Of a stretch of DNA of 64,000 bases, positions 32,101 through 42,168 are shown one piece after another. The position numbers and the translations under genes were made by a program. The stretch is from Tupaia tana. Lineage: Eukaryota; Chordata; Mammalia; Scandentia; Tupaiidae. Each line of letters begins with the position of its first letter. Positions within the stretch are counted from its first letter, which is position 1. The DNA lies in the NCBI GenBank assembly GCA_026018925.1, contig JAKSZU010000020.1, forward strand, positions 44,684,568 through 44,748,567. The letters run 5' to 3'. The notes beneath the pieces were generated by a model. The model was not told where the DNA came from and did not search any database. It was given only the letters and a program-made list of their open reading frames with translations.

Positions 32101-32959
32101 ATTAAACTGCTTCTAGAAAACACTGGGGAAACTCTGGGAGACATTAGGGTAGGGAAAGACTTCTTACATAAGACCCCTAAAGCACAGTAGATAATCCCCA
32201 AAATAGACAATTGGGATTACATCAGACTAAGAAGTTTCTGCATGGCAAAAGACACTGTAATTAGTGTGAATCGACAGCCCTCAGAATGGGAAAATATTTT
32301 TGTAAACTATGCATCAGATAAGGGATTGATAGCCAGAATACATAAGGAACTAATTTGTTGAAAAGAACACTCTCTAAAGATGACATACAAATAGCCAGAA
32401 GGCATATAAAAAATTCTCAACATCCCTCATCATAAGGGAAATGCAGATCAAAACAACAATGAGATACCACCTAACCCCAGTCAGAATGGCTAAGATTAAA
32501 AAAAAAACAAAAAATGATAAGTGTTGGCGGGGGTGTGGTGAAAGGGGAACTCTCTTACACTGCTGGTGGGAATGTAAATTAGTCCAACCACTGTGGCGAA
32601 CTATTTGGAGATTCCTCAAAAATCTACAAATAGAACTGCCATATGATCCAGCAATCCCATTTCTTGGCATCTACCCAAAGGACAGAAGAATTTCTCATTG
32701 GAAAAGTGCTTGCTCATTGATGTTTATTGCGGCACTTTTCACGATTGCTAAGTCATGGAACAAACCCAATTGCCCCCGTACAGCTGAATGGATTGAAAAA
32801 CTGTAGCACATATACTCTATGGAATACTATTCAGCCATTAAGAACAACAAAACCCTGGCTTTTGACAGAAAGTGGAAGAATATGGAAGATTTACTGCTGA
32901 GTGAAGCAAGCCAGGCTATGAAGGAGAGACACTGTATGTCCCCACTTAATATATACTGA
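29166..32959 (+). pseudogene. L1 ORF2, broken; RT motif FTDD in place of FADD
   Basis: ORF2 starts 44 bp after the ORF1 stop. Endonuclease blocks: TLNVNGLNSPIKRHRLAKWI, SICCLQETHLIDKDIHRLKV, GDLNTALSPLDRSSRQKIDK. Reverse transcriptase: [52 protein letters not shown] and [13 protein letters not shown], so the usual FADD reads FTDD. The C-terminal region contains [20 protein letters not shown]. An A-run at 29382-29398 shifts frame, a TAA lies at 29706, and there are further breaks near 30091, 31238 and 32190. Confidence 0.92.
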
Positions 32960-33244
32960 ATTTCCGCACTCTGTGACTGAAACTGACGGGATAAAGGATG
33001 TACAAACACAAAAGGTGGATGTGAATGCCAGATGTGGTGTGTGTGGAGGAGTGGAGTCTGGGGAAGAACATTTGGAGGAGGGATACGAAGACAGCATTGT
33101 TGAGACAGGGAGGTAGTGTTTTTATATTTTGATCACCTTGACCGGGGAGAAATATTCATATATTGAAATGATCACCTTGTAAGCTAAATAATGTGGTTGG
33201 ATGTATTAAAAAAAAAGTAAATAAAAATAGATAAAAACAAAAAA

Positions 33245-33660
33245 AAGAAGTCAGATATATATGGGTGGTGATTGGCCTGTCCTATGTGGGTAGTGGGGAA
33301 AGTAAGAATTATCAAGACAAAAGAGCAACAGAGAACTAAGAACTTTAAAAATTTAAAAAAAAATAAAATAAAATAGAATAAATAAGATGCTCTAACTGGC
33401 TCAATGTGGTGGGTAGGAGGGTGAAGTCTGAAAGGGGCACTCAGAACTCAGATTTAGATGGCTCCTAATTGGCTTGTCCTGGCTCAATCTTGGGGGGGGG
33501 GGGGCAGGAGGGTGACTTGTGGGCAGAAGGTCTTCAGTGGGGCACTCAGAACTCAGATATACATGACTGGTGATTGTCTTGTCCTGGCTTGATCTTGGGG
33601 GCAGAAGGGCAAAGTCTGTGTAGAAGGTCCTAAGTGATCCTAATCTTAAGTTTCACTATA
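33245..33660 (-). mobile_element. 5' UTR of the older minus-strand L1, right of nested L1, with repeated units
   Basis: Continues the L1 broken at 27396. GGCACTCAGAACTCAGAT recurs at about 33437 and 33541 (and at 27148), each followed by TGATTGGCTTGTCCTG-like sequence, giving degenerate tandem units. A run of 13 G lies at about 33492-33504. The L1 ends near 33650, less than 300 bp before exon 3. Confidence 0.8.
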
Positions 33661-33935
33661 CATCTTTGATTTTCTTTAGTTTTTCTACCTAGACATAATA
33701 TCTGAAAACAACTGACACTATTTTCTCATAGCATATATGTGTTGACTAACTTTCTTACAACTATTAAGCAACACCACAGTTTAATATAGTACAGGACTCA
33801 GATTAATGGTATTAGTAGTACTTAATCTAAGTGTTTTGTGGAAACTTTGGTGGGTTTTTGGTCTAATTAATTATTATAAATATTTTCTAATAGTAAAATC
33901 TAAAACATCTTTCTGTCTTGTGCATTATTCTGTAG
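33661..33935. other. Intron 2 end, unique AT-rich sequence
   Basis: No repeat recognised. It contains the branch point region and acceptor for exon 3 (ATTATTCTGTAG at its end). Confidence 0.5.
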
Positions 33936-34082
33936 TCTCTTCACAAAGCAAGGGAGAATGAGATTGAAAGTGAAGAACATTTTAAAGCCATTGCTCAAAG
34001 AGAATTGGAACGAGTGAAGGATGAAATCCATCGACTGGAAAATGAGATGGCTTCAATACGGGAAAAGAAAAATGATAAGGAA
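33936..34082 (+). CDS. CCDC39: CCDC39 exon 3 (residues 71-119)
   Basis: The acceptor TCTGTAG ends at 33935 and the donor GTATGG starts at 34083. The 49 codons begin [20 protein letters not shown] and end IREKKNDKE. Continuous charged coiled coil, phase 0 on both sides. The donor is weaker than the others (GTATGG rather than GTAAGT), but the junction is fixed by the phase of exon 4 and by protein similarity. The exon follows a 10-kb intron 2 that contains a full-length sense-strand L1; recognisable L1 sequence ends less than 300 bp upstream of the exon. Confidence 0.95.
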
Positions 34083-34459
34083 GTATGGGTTGAAATGTTA
34101 CTTAAAATGTGCTACCACTCCTTCTTCCCTTACAAACTGGAAACATTTTTTTTTTTTTAATTTTTTTCTGTGTAGAAAAGAAATTCCTTAGTTCCCTGGC
34201 TTTACTTAACATTTCGTTTTTGTTTTATTTATTTTGTTTTGACAATGCAATGCACATGGAAATGTCATTTGAATGAAATAATGATAAAATGATGGACTAT
34301 ACTTCCATTCCATACCCTCCACCCCAGCCCCCAAATATGTATTCACCAGCTGCTTCTTGAAACTTACTCTGTGCAAAGCATTATACTGGCTGCTTGTTAG
34401 AAAATACTAGCCATGATTTATATGTAACTGCTACATTTTTTTTAAAGTCCTACATACTC

Positions 34460-34629
34460 TTTTTTAAAAAATTTTATTTATTCATTTATTTTTAATTTGA
34501 CGAAGAGACACACAGAGAAAGAGAGGAAGAGGGGAAGTGAGAAAGCAAGCCACCAGGTCCAGGACTTGAACCATGGTCAGCCATGTGGGAGTGTCCAGCA
34601 TCTTAACCACCATGCCACCTGCTGGTCCC
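34460..34629 (-). mobile_element. SINE type B (intron 3)
   Basis: Minus strand: TTATTTATTCATTTATTTTT, AGAAAGCAAGCCACCAGGTC, GGACTTGAACCATGGTCAGC, CATGCCACCTGCTGGTCCC. Confidence 0.88.
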
Positions 34630-35473
34630 TGTAAGTGCAACATTTTTAACAGCCACATTAAAAAAAACACTTTTAGTTTTGAATTTCATTAAAAATTTTA
34701 ACTTTCATATTAATTTGGCAGCTTTGTGACTCTAATGTTAAACTATTTTAACCTATTTGTTTTTGCTTTTTTTAGTTTTTAATTACTTGATTTGGGAATT
34801 CTTTCCAAATTCTGACCCATCTCTTTACATATGCATGTACATATAGAGATGTACATATAAGTATATATACATGTACACACATATGTATTTTATTATAATT
34901 TAATGAGTTTATATATATATATGTAATATACATATTTGTCAATTTATATTTGTACATTGTTCTGTGTTTTCCTTTATGAATCTAAATTTGCTAAATGACT
35001 ATGTTTCAGAAATATTTTTATTTCCTATGCATATTTACTTCAATTAGGAGTGCTTCTAAAATTTCTATATATTAGACCTTTAGAGGCACCAATATGATTG
35101 GAAATGGGGCAAAAGGGAACTCAAATTTGGCTTGAGTTAGTATATGAAGCACATTATTTTCACCAAGATCGTGTTTATTATGGATGACTTTGGTGAAGTG
35201 ACTGGTGAGGTTGCTGAGAGGATGCTATCCTGAAGCCTAAAGTCTTTTAAAGTGACCTTTGCTTCAGCTATTATTCTCAACTTTGTGTAAACATCTCTTA
35301 TATATTTTACAGCTAAAAAAAGGAAAATGTAAGTTAGGATAGTTATATAATCAGATCATAAGTATCTAGAAAGTTGGGACAGGATTTCTTTTCAAATATG
35401 CTCTATAGTATATAATATTTTATTTTAGTTTGTATAAATAATATTTTGTCATCTCTCTTTCTCTGGAAATTAG

Positions 35474-35632
35474 AATAGCATATTTAAAGCTACTCAAAAA
35501 TTGGATGGCTTGAAATGTCAAATGAACTGGGATCAGCAAGCATTGGAAGCCTGGTTAGAAGAATCAGCTCATAAAGATAACGATGCCCTCATGCTTCAGA
35601 AGTATACACAACAAGATGATAATAAAATTAGG
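35474..35632 (+). CDS. CCDC39: CCDC39 exon 4 (residues 120-172)
   Basis: Starts after the acceptor AAATTAG and ends before GTAAGA. The 53 codons encode [20 protein letters not shown] and then an Ala/Glu/Trp-rich stretch ([19 protein letters not shown]) ending in QQDDNKIR. The [15 protein letters not shown] block is strongly conserved in CCDC39 proteins as I remember them and is a good fingerprint. Phase is 0. A young SINE (35690-35957) lies only about 60 bp downstream of the donor. Confidence 0.95.
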
Positions 35633-35689
35633 GTAAGAAATTATAAATTGTAATTGTTAGACTTTTTTTAGAATCTATAGTTATGTCAA

Positions 35690-35957
35690 CTTTTTTTTTT
35701 TTTTTTGGAGAGGTATTTGCTATAGGGCGCGTGCGCTCGCCAGACAGACAGAGAGAGACATAGAGACAGAAAGCGAGAAATCACCCCCCGGGGGGATGGC
35801 CACGCCGCAATCCCTTCTCCTCCATTCTCCTCTTGGGATCTTGGGCACGCACGTACACACGCCCGGCGTGAGCTTTAAGCCGCTGGGTCCGGGACGTGAA
35901 CCGTGGTCGACTACGTGGAAGTCCAGCGACATAGCCATTACGCTAACTGCTGGTTCC
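35690..35957 (-). mobile_element. SINE type A, B-box variant 2 (intron 4)
   Basis: Flanked by CAACTTTTTTTTT on both sides (35688 and 35957). CpG-rich young copy: GGGATGGCCACGCCGCAATC, GGACGTGAACCGTGGTCGAC. It sits about 60 bp after the exon 4 donor. Confidence 0.93.
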
Positions 35958-35989
35958 CAACTTTTTTTTTTTTTAACCTAAAATTACAC

Positions 35990-36180
35990 TTACATTTTTC
36001 AAAGCAGAAGTTTTTAAACTTTTTGGGTCAGAGATTCCTTTGAGAATTCAATAAAGCCAAATGACTTTACTCAAATACCCAGAATATTTTGCTGGTGGTT
36101 TTACAGATCTGCTGAAGCCCTTTGGCTATCTGTGGACCGTTAGATAGGAATATCCTACTTTAGAAGAATTCTTGAAAGCA
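35990..36180. other. Possible degraded ancient DNA-transposon or repeat remnant
   Basis: GTTTTTAAACTTTTTGGGTC, AGATTCCTTTGAGAATTC and TGAAGCCCTTTGGCTATCTG resemble a common ancient interspersed repeat with a TTTTTGGTC...CCCTTTGAGAAT theme. I cannot assign a family. Confidence 0.3.
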
Positions 36181-36368
36181 TTTCAAAAGGAGAAAGTTTT
36201 GTACTAGAACTGTTTATACCAGTTTTAACCATTTTGTCCAAAATATAGTTTGAATGTTACATATAGTTTTGTCTCAAATAAGTTTTAGTGTTATTTATAG
36301 TTTTTGCTGATTTTAGACTGTAGTGCTATTGAAATATTATCATAGTCATCACTTAAAATCCAGCTATA

Positions 36369-36428
36369 TTGGGTTGTCAAAAAAGTCATGACACATTTTT
36401 GCATAGAAAAACTTTTCCAACAACCCAG
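36369..36428. mobile_element. Palindromic mariner-like MITE with TA target sites
   Basis: TTGGGTTGTCAAAAAAGTCA at the left and TTTTCCAACAACCCAG at the right form imperfect terminal inverted repeats, with TA on both sides (36367 and 36429). The core is GTCATGACACATTTTTGCAT. At 60 bp it is far too short to code. Related copies are at 61.5, 62.5 and 63.7 kb. Confidence 0.8.
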
Positions 36429-36463
36429 TAATTACATCTGATGATATTAACAAAGTTAGTGCA

Positions 36464-36779
36464 GGTTAAGCATCCCTAATCTGAAAATCTAAAATCCACA
36501 GTGCTCCAAAATCTGAAACTTTTTGAGTGCTCACATGACACCACAGTGGAAAGTTTTACTCCTGAGAGAGAGCAATGCTACAGTACAAACTACTACATAA
36601 AATTATCTTTAGTCTATGTGTCTTAAGAGGTGTATTAAACATAAATGAATATGGTGTTTAGACTTGGGTCCCATCCCGGAGGTAAAACATTAAGTATATG
36701 TAAATATTCCCAAATCCAGAAACATCAGAAACCTGAACCATTTCTGATCCCAAGCTGTTTGGATAAGGGATGCTTAACC
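36464..36779. mobile_element. Tigger-like (pogo) nonautonomous DNA transposon
   Basis: Starts CAGGTTAAGCATCCCTAATC and ends GGATAAGGGATGCTTAACCT, an imperfect terminal inverted repeat. GTGCTCCAAAATCTGAAACT and TTTTTGAGTGCTCACATGAC are the usual internal block of a Tigger-group element in mammals. No transposase frame. Confidence 0.8.
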
Positions 36780-36785
36780 TATATT

Positions 36786-36822
36786 ATGAAACATGCTATA
36801 TATATAGCATGTATATAGCATG

Positions 36823-36868
<46 letters not shown>
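36786..36868. repeat. Hairpin palindrome plus (AT)n tract
   Basis: ATGAAACATGCTATATA and TATATAGCATGTTTCAT form inverted arms over 36786-36828, followed by about 20 AT units. It could extrude a cruciform and is likely length-variable. Confidence 0.85.
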
Positions 36869-36872
<4 letters not shown>

Positions 36873-37112
36873 TTTGCCATAGGGTGCGCTTGCCAGAAAG
36901 ACAGAGACAGAGAGACAGAAAGCGAGACATCATCCCCCAGGGGGGTGGCCATGCCACAATCCCTTTTCCTCCATTCTCCTCTCCTCTCAGGATCTTGGGA
37001 ACGCACACACACTTGCCCGGCATGAGTTTAAGCCACCAGGTCTGGGACTCAAACCATGGTTGACTATGTGGGAGTCCAGCATTTTAGCCATTATGCTATC
37101 TGCTGGTCCCAA
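36869..37112 (-). mobile_element. SINE type A (intron 4)
   Basis: TTGTTTTTGCCATAGGGTGC, GGGGTGGCCATGCCACAATC, GGACTCAAACCATGGTTGAC, ending ATCTGCTGGTCCC. CCTCTCCTCTCAGG is a small internal duplication. Confidence 0.88.
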
Positions 37113-37129
37113 AATATACTATTCTTAAT

Positions 37130-37296
37130 TTGTTTAAGAATTATTTTATTTAACTTTATTATTATTTTGAATTTGACCAGGGAGAGACAGAGAGAGAGGG
37201 AAAGTGAGAAAGCAAGCTGCCAGGTCCAGGATTCAAACTGTGGTTGGCCATGTGGGAATCCAGTACCTTTAACCATCATACCACCTGCTAGCCCTG
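37130..37296 (-). mobile_element. SINE type B (intron 4)
   Basis: AAGAATTATTTTATTTAACT tail side, AGAAAGCAAGCTGCCAGGTC, GGATTCAAACTGTGGTTGGC, CATACCACCTGCTAGCCC head. It directly follows a type-A copy. Confidence 0.88.
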
Positions 37297-37633
37297 AAAC
37301 ATGATTTTTTTTAGTAGATATAATGCCAAGTGCATTATTTTAAATAATTTAAAATGAAAAATTATAATTTAATCTTTTAAAAAGCTTACTTTTAGAATAA
37401 CAGCAGTCATTTTAGAAACAATAGCATTTTCATGCATCTGTATGCAAATAGGTTTTGATTTGATCTCTGGGGTCGTAAGATAAGGAAAATATATATTATT
37501 TTATAGTTGATTTATAGATCAAATGTGTGTGTGTGTATATATATATTATAATAATATTTAGTGCTAGATATGCTATCCAACAGCTTTTAAATTAATAGAA
37601 TCACAAATAATTTTATGTGTAATTGCATCATAG

Positions 37634-37726
37634 GCGCTGACCCTGCAATTAGAAAGATTGACTTTGGAATGTAATCAGAAGAGAAAGATACTTGACAATG
37701 AGCTTACAGAGACTCTAAGTGCACAG
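37634..37726 (+). CDS. CCDC39: CCDC39 exon 5 (residues 173-203)
   Basis: Acceptor CATCATAG, then 31 codons ([20 protein letters not shown] through TLSAQ), then donor GTAGGT. Coiled-coil heptads continue without a break. Only 92 bp separate it from exon 6, the shortest intron in the window, whereas the next intron is the longest. Confidence 0.95.
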
Positions 37727-37818
37727 GTAGGTTTAATAAGTATTTTAATTCTTCATTTTCATGGTGAGGCTTGCAAAAGCTCTTAAATTCACAGAAATAT
37801 TTGCTTTCTCTTTGACAG

Positions 37819-37947
37819 TTAGAATTGGATAAAGCAGCACAGGATTTTCGTAAGATTCATAATGAAAGACAAGAACTCATTAAACAGTGGGAGAACACAA
37901 TAGAACAGATGCAGAAGAGGGATCGTGACATAGATAACTGTGCCTTG
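37819..37947 (+). CDS. CCDC39: CCDC39 exon 6 (residues 204-246)
   Basis: Acceptor TTTGACAG, 43 codons from [10 protein letters not shown] through [18 protein letters not shown], donor GTAAAG. Phase is 0. This segment is almost identical to the human protein from memory, with charged heptads typical of the axonemal ruler coiled coil. It is followed by a 15.06-kb intron dominated by L1 and SINE insertions. Confidence 0.95.
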
Positions 37948-38790
37948 GTAAAGTAGTTGTTTGGATCTTGTCATGTTCAGTAGTGTTTGTCTCTTTCATA
38001 TTTAACATGCTATTTCAAATGTAAATTACATTGTTATTTGAAAGTCACTTTGACAGCAGGATTCAATAATTTTTGTAAATGTTTTTAAAGCTGAGTCTGT
38101 ATCCGTGTAGAAATGTGATTTTGTGAAGATTATGTATGTATGTTATTATAATCCCTGAAGACTGGGTCCTGCCATTTCTGAATTGTGGAATAGAGAGAGT
38201 CAACGGCTGATGTTATTGAAGTAGAGCTGACGCCTTGTCCAAGGTGCCTTAGATTTAAATGTGTGCTGCCTTGCAAATAACTACAGTTAACTAAGCCTCA
38301 TAGGTAATCAAGAAACAAGGAAAACTGGAAATAGAAACCTAAACTGCCGTAAACTTCCGCTTTTGAAGCTGGGGCAGCAGTAATGATGTAGGCTCTTCCA
38401 TTGCTAACCAGACTTAGTGTTACATCTCTTGCTGCTTTCAGAGGCAAGTTAGGAGAATATAATGATTTTGGGGGAATCATTAAGGAATGAAATAATGGTG
38501 AGTAAAAGTGGGAAGATTAGGAGTTGGGAAAGAATAAGGAATTGAGGAGGAAAGACGGCAGGTGAGAACATCTGTTAAATTCCATTCATTCAATCTATTC
38601 CTTGGGAAGACATTTGGCAAGCAGCTCAGGTCACTGGGAGTTTAGAATCCTCATGTCTAGATATGGTTTACTTGTGATTTTTGTATTTCCTGGTTTTGTG
38701 GGTAACCAACATTTTATTAACAGAATGAGCTATTTTCCTAGGAGGGACAAGGGAGAACCAATCTTAAAAATGAGGTCTTCTTAATTCTTT
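37948..38790. other. Start of intron 6, no repeat recognised
   Basis: Unique-looking sequence after the exon 6 donor. No open frame with recognisable content and no SINE or L1 signature until about 38795. Confidence 0.4.
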
Positions 38791-38794
38791 TATT

Positions 38795-39061
38795 TTTTGT
38801 TTGTTTTTGTTTGAGAGAGATTTTTTGCTATAGGGTGCGTGTGCTTGCTGGAGAGACAGAGACAAAAAGTGAGAAATCATCCCCAGGGGGGATGGCCATG
38901 CTGCAGTCCTCTCTCCTCTGTTCTCCTCTTGAGATTTGGGTATGCACGCACGCACGCCTGGTGTGAGGTTTAAGCTACCAGGTCCGAGACTTGAACCGTG
39001 AACCACAGTTTACTACGTAGAAGTCCAGCAATGTAACCATTACACCATCTGCTGGTCTCCC
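38795..39061 (-). mobile_element. SINE type A, older (intron 6)
   Basis: Target duplication TCTTAATTCTT (about 38777 and 39062). Minus strand: GAGATTTTTTGCTATAGGGT, GGGGATGGCCATGCTGCAGT, and an expanded head (GACTTGAACCGTGAACCACA). Confidence 0.88.
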
Positions 39062-40116
39062 TCTTAATTCTTAATGCTTACATTACTAATCTATTTCTTA
39101 ATGTTTTCAGACATCAGATCCTTACTCCTTACTGCCTACTTTATGTACATCAAATGTACCAGATCCAAGATTATAGATCTATGACCCTGCAGCTAAATTG
39201 ACTCAGCCTGCTGGTTTGGGAGAATATTTAACTAGTAGAGTCCAGACCACATTCACAAAAGTTTTTTTTATTTATAGGAAGACATCGATGGCTGACTGTG
39301 TTGACAGACAAGGCTGAATGCTAAGAGGTAGTTATATTGGCAGTCAGATGTTTCTAAGTGTTTAACAACTGCTCTCTCAGAACAAAATGGAAAAGACAAA
39401 AACACTCACTTGATTTATATTATTTCTGATTTCTGTGGTATGTCTACTTCCATATCAACTTGACTCCACTGAACATAAAGTTGAGTCTAGTTGTGTACAT
39501 CCGTTCTTGTGAGTCTGTGAAAGCCTCTTCACAAAACTAGAGCATCTCAGCTGTAAAATTTTTCTCTACCATCTTAGAGTTCCTGGCTGGGACTGACATA
39601 AAATATATTAACAGAAGAAAGGCATACATATTTTATTTAGTGTATTAATACATGGGAACTCACACAAGAAAAACAACTAAAAAAATGGCTAAGCCTAAGT
39701 ACTTCTATACTAGGTTGAAAAAGAGTGGCAATTGTGGAAAAGTAACTAGAGAGGTAAGAGTTTAATATGTTTGTACAGGTTTCTTTCAGCCTCATCTCCC
39801 TTTCTCTGGTGATAATAGTTTCTTATTACTGGTATGGGAAGGACACCTTTCACAGAGGCATTTTATCTCCTACTTTCAGCAAAAATAAAAGGAATGTTAG
39901 AGTGCCCTTCTTCCTTTTGCTATTTTCAGGTATTTTTAACTCAAAGTGATCAGTATACCTAAGTGGGATATTTTGGGGTGGCATATTATTATCCTCTATA
40001 ACCAAGATTGTTCTTTTTTTCCCCTTTCCTCCAAAACAATCCCTGCCTTCTCATTGCCTTCCTGGCAGGAGTTTGGCCATACGATCCTAAAATTAGCTTT
40101 TAAAAAGAAATAATAT
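39062..40116. other. Intron 6, no gene or repeat recognised
   Basis: About 1 kb of ordinary intron sequence with no open frame or element I can name. Confidence 0.4.
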
Positions 40117-40368
40117 TGGGACCAGCAGATGGCATAATATTTATGTTGCTGGACTCCCATGTAGTCGACTGTGGTTTAAGGCCCAGGCCCGGCGGCTTAA
40201 ACCTATACCAGGTGCATGTGCGTTTTATACCCAAGATCCTGAGAACAGAATGGAGGAGAAGGGACTGTGGTGTGGACATCCCCCCTGGGGGGTGATTTCT
40301 TGCTTTCTATCTCTGTCTCTCCAGTGAGCACACACACACTATAGCAAAAATCTCTCTCACAAAAAAAA
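40117..40368 (+). mobile_element. SINE type A with target duplication
   Basis: AAGAAATAATATT on the left (40104-40116) and AAGAAACAATATT on the right. Head GGGACCAGCAGATGGCATAA, then GGTTTAAGGCCCAGGCCCGG at a degraded B box. Confidence 0.9.
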
Positions 40369-40717
40369 AAGAAACAATATTTAGAAAAGAATATTTTTTT
40401 ACTATGCTTTTACTTCTGGGTCAGAATTTGGTAATACTACTTTTAAGCATCATCTCTATGAAAACTTAACTATGACTAGCACTGTTAAGAAACATGAGCA
40501 TTGAAATAAGTATTAAAGCATCTAAGCATCATTGTAAGGCAAGACATTCTAGAATGATCATTTTAAATATTTAAACTTAGAAAGTTTTGCATGTCTTTTG
40601 GTCGAATGTGCATAATAAATATATAGAACGCTACAATTATAGAATATTTGTTGTTATAGAGAATATTTGGAACAATGAATTAAACAAATGTAAAATATCT
40701 TTTTAAAAGATGTATTG

Positions 40718-40797
40718 GGACCAGCAGTTAGCGTAATGGCTATGTCGCTGGACTCCCGTGTAGTCGACCGTGGTTCGAGTCCCAGACCCAGGGAGTC
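40718..40797 (+). mobile_element. SINE type A head, truncated and fused to L1
   Basis: GGGACCAGCAGTTAGCGTAA with A box and GGTTCGAGTCC B box intact, then after CCCAGACCCAGGG the sequence switches directly to minus-strand L1 3' UTR (AGTCTTGCCTCTCT). Only the tRNA-like part is present. Confidence 0.85.
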
Positions 40798-42168
40798 TTG
40801 CCTCTCTATTTTTCTCGTTAATGTCTTTCCTCAAACTCTCATCTTTCTCCCACCCTCTTCCCACACTGTATCTGATATGTATAACCATTCTCTATGTTTG
40901 TATATCCTCTATTCATTCAGTTTCCGCAATGGAGTGTGGACATTCGGTATATATTAAGTGGAGACATACAATGACTCTCCTTCATAGCCTGGGTGCCTCA
41001 CTCAGCAGTAAATCTTCCATATTCATCCACTTTTGATCAAAAGCCAGGATTTTTTCCTTTTCTTTTTTTTTTTTAAATGGTTGAGTAGTAATCCATGGAG
41101 TATATATGCCACACTTTTTCAATCCATTCCTCTGTTTGTGGACATTTGGGTTGGTTACATGTCATAGCAATTATTGTGAATAATGCCGCAATAAACATCG
41201 ATGTACAAGCACTTTTCCTACTAAGCATTCTTCTGTCTTTTGGGTAGATACCAAGTATTGGGATTATGGGATCATATGGTAGTTCTATTATAGATCTTTA
41301 AGAAATCTCTATTGTTCTCCACAGTGGCTAGACCGATTTACATTCCCACCAGCAATATAGGAGAGTTTTCCGTTCACCATGCCCCTGCCAGCATTTATCT
41401 TTTTTGTTTTTTTTTTTTAAATCTTAATCATTCAGACTGGGGTTAGTAGCTATTACATTGTAGTTTTTCTTTTATTTTTGTTTTTGTTTTTGAGAGGTAT
41501 TTGTTATAGGGTGCTTGCACTTGCCAGAAAGGCAGAGAGAGACAAAGAGACAGAAAGTGAGAAATAACCCACCCAGGTGGGGAAGGCCATGCCGCAATTC
41601 CTTCTCCTCCATTTTCCTCTTCGAATCTTGGGCATGCACATACATGTGCCCGACATGAGTTTAAGCCACCTGGTCCAGGCCTCGAACTGCAGTCAACTAC
41701 ATGGGGGTCCAGCAACATAGCTATTATGCCATCTGCTGGTCCCTGTTGTGGTTTTGATCTGCATCTCCCTTATTATATAATGAGAGACATTGAGAATTTT
41801 TACATATGTCTTTTGGCTATTTGTATATCTTCCTTAGAGAGTGTATTTTTTTTTTTTTTTCACCGCAATTTCCCATCTTTTAATTGGGCTGATCATCTTT
41901 TTTCAGGAAAGCCACTTGAGTTCCCTGTACACTCTGGTTATCAGTCACTTATCTGAAGCATAGTTTACAAAAATATTTTCCCATTTTGAGGGCTGTGGAT
42001 TGACACTAATTACTGTGTCTTTTGCCATGCAGAAACTTCTTAATCTGATGTAATCCCACTTGTCTATTTTTGGGATTATTGACTATGCTTTGGGGGGGGT
42101 CTTATTTAAGAAGTCTGCCTACCCCAATATCTCCCCGAGTTTCCCCATTGTTTTCCACCAGTAGTTTT
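40798..42168 (-). mobile_element. L1 3' part, 5'-truncated, minus strand (intron 6)
   Basis: 3' UTR from 40798 (lacking its terminal part), then the ORF2 C-terminal region, interrupted by a type-A SINE at 41468-41743, ending around 42168 where another L1 begins. All frames broken. Confidence 0.85.
41468..41743 (-). mobile_element. SINE type A in L1
   Basis: Flanked by TTGTAGTTTTT and TTGTGGTTTT. Minus strand with TTGTTATAGGGTGCTTGCAC, GGCCATGCCGCAATTCCTTC and CTCGAACTGCAGTCAACTAC. Confidence 0.88.

Larger units (their letters stand above)
27397..33244 (+). mobile_element. Full-length L1, + strand, nested, perfect 15-bp target duplication
   Basis: AAGAAGTCAGATATA occurs at 27382-27396 and 33245-33259. 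Inside lie a 5' UTR with 130-bp promoter units (from 27397), ORF1 (28168-29121), ORF2 (29166-32959) and a 3' UTR with an A-rich tail. The element is inserted antisense into an older L1 and in sense orientation within CCDC39 intron 2. Frameshifts in ORF1 and stops in ORF2, including one replacing a Gln at 29706, show that it is dead. Confidence 0.95.

Noticed and set aside
27397-33244. Potentially active L1
   Set aside because: ORF1 has stops and frame changes, and ORF2 has an in-frame stop at 29706 and several shifts; it cannot produce both proteins.
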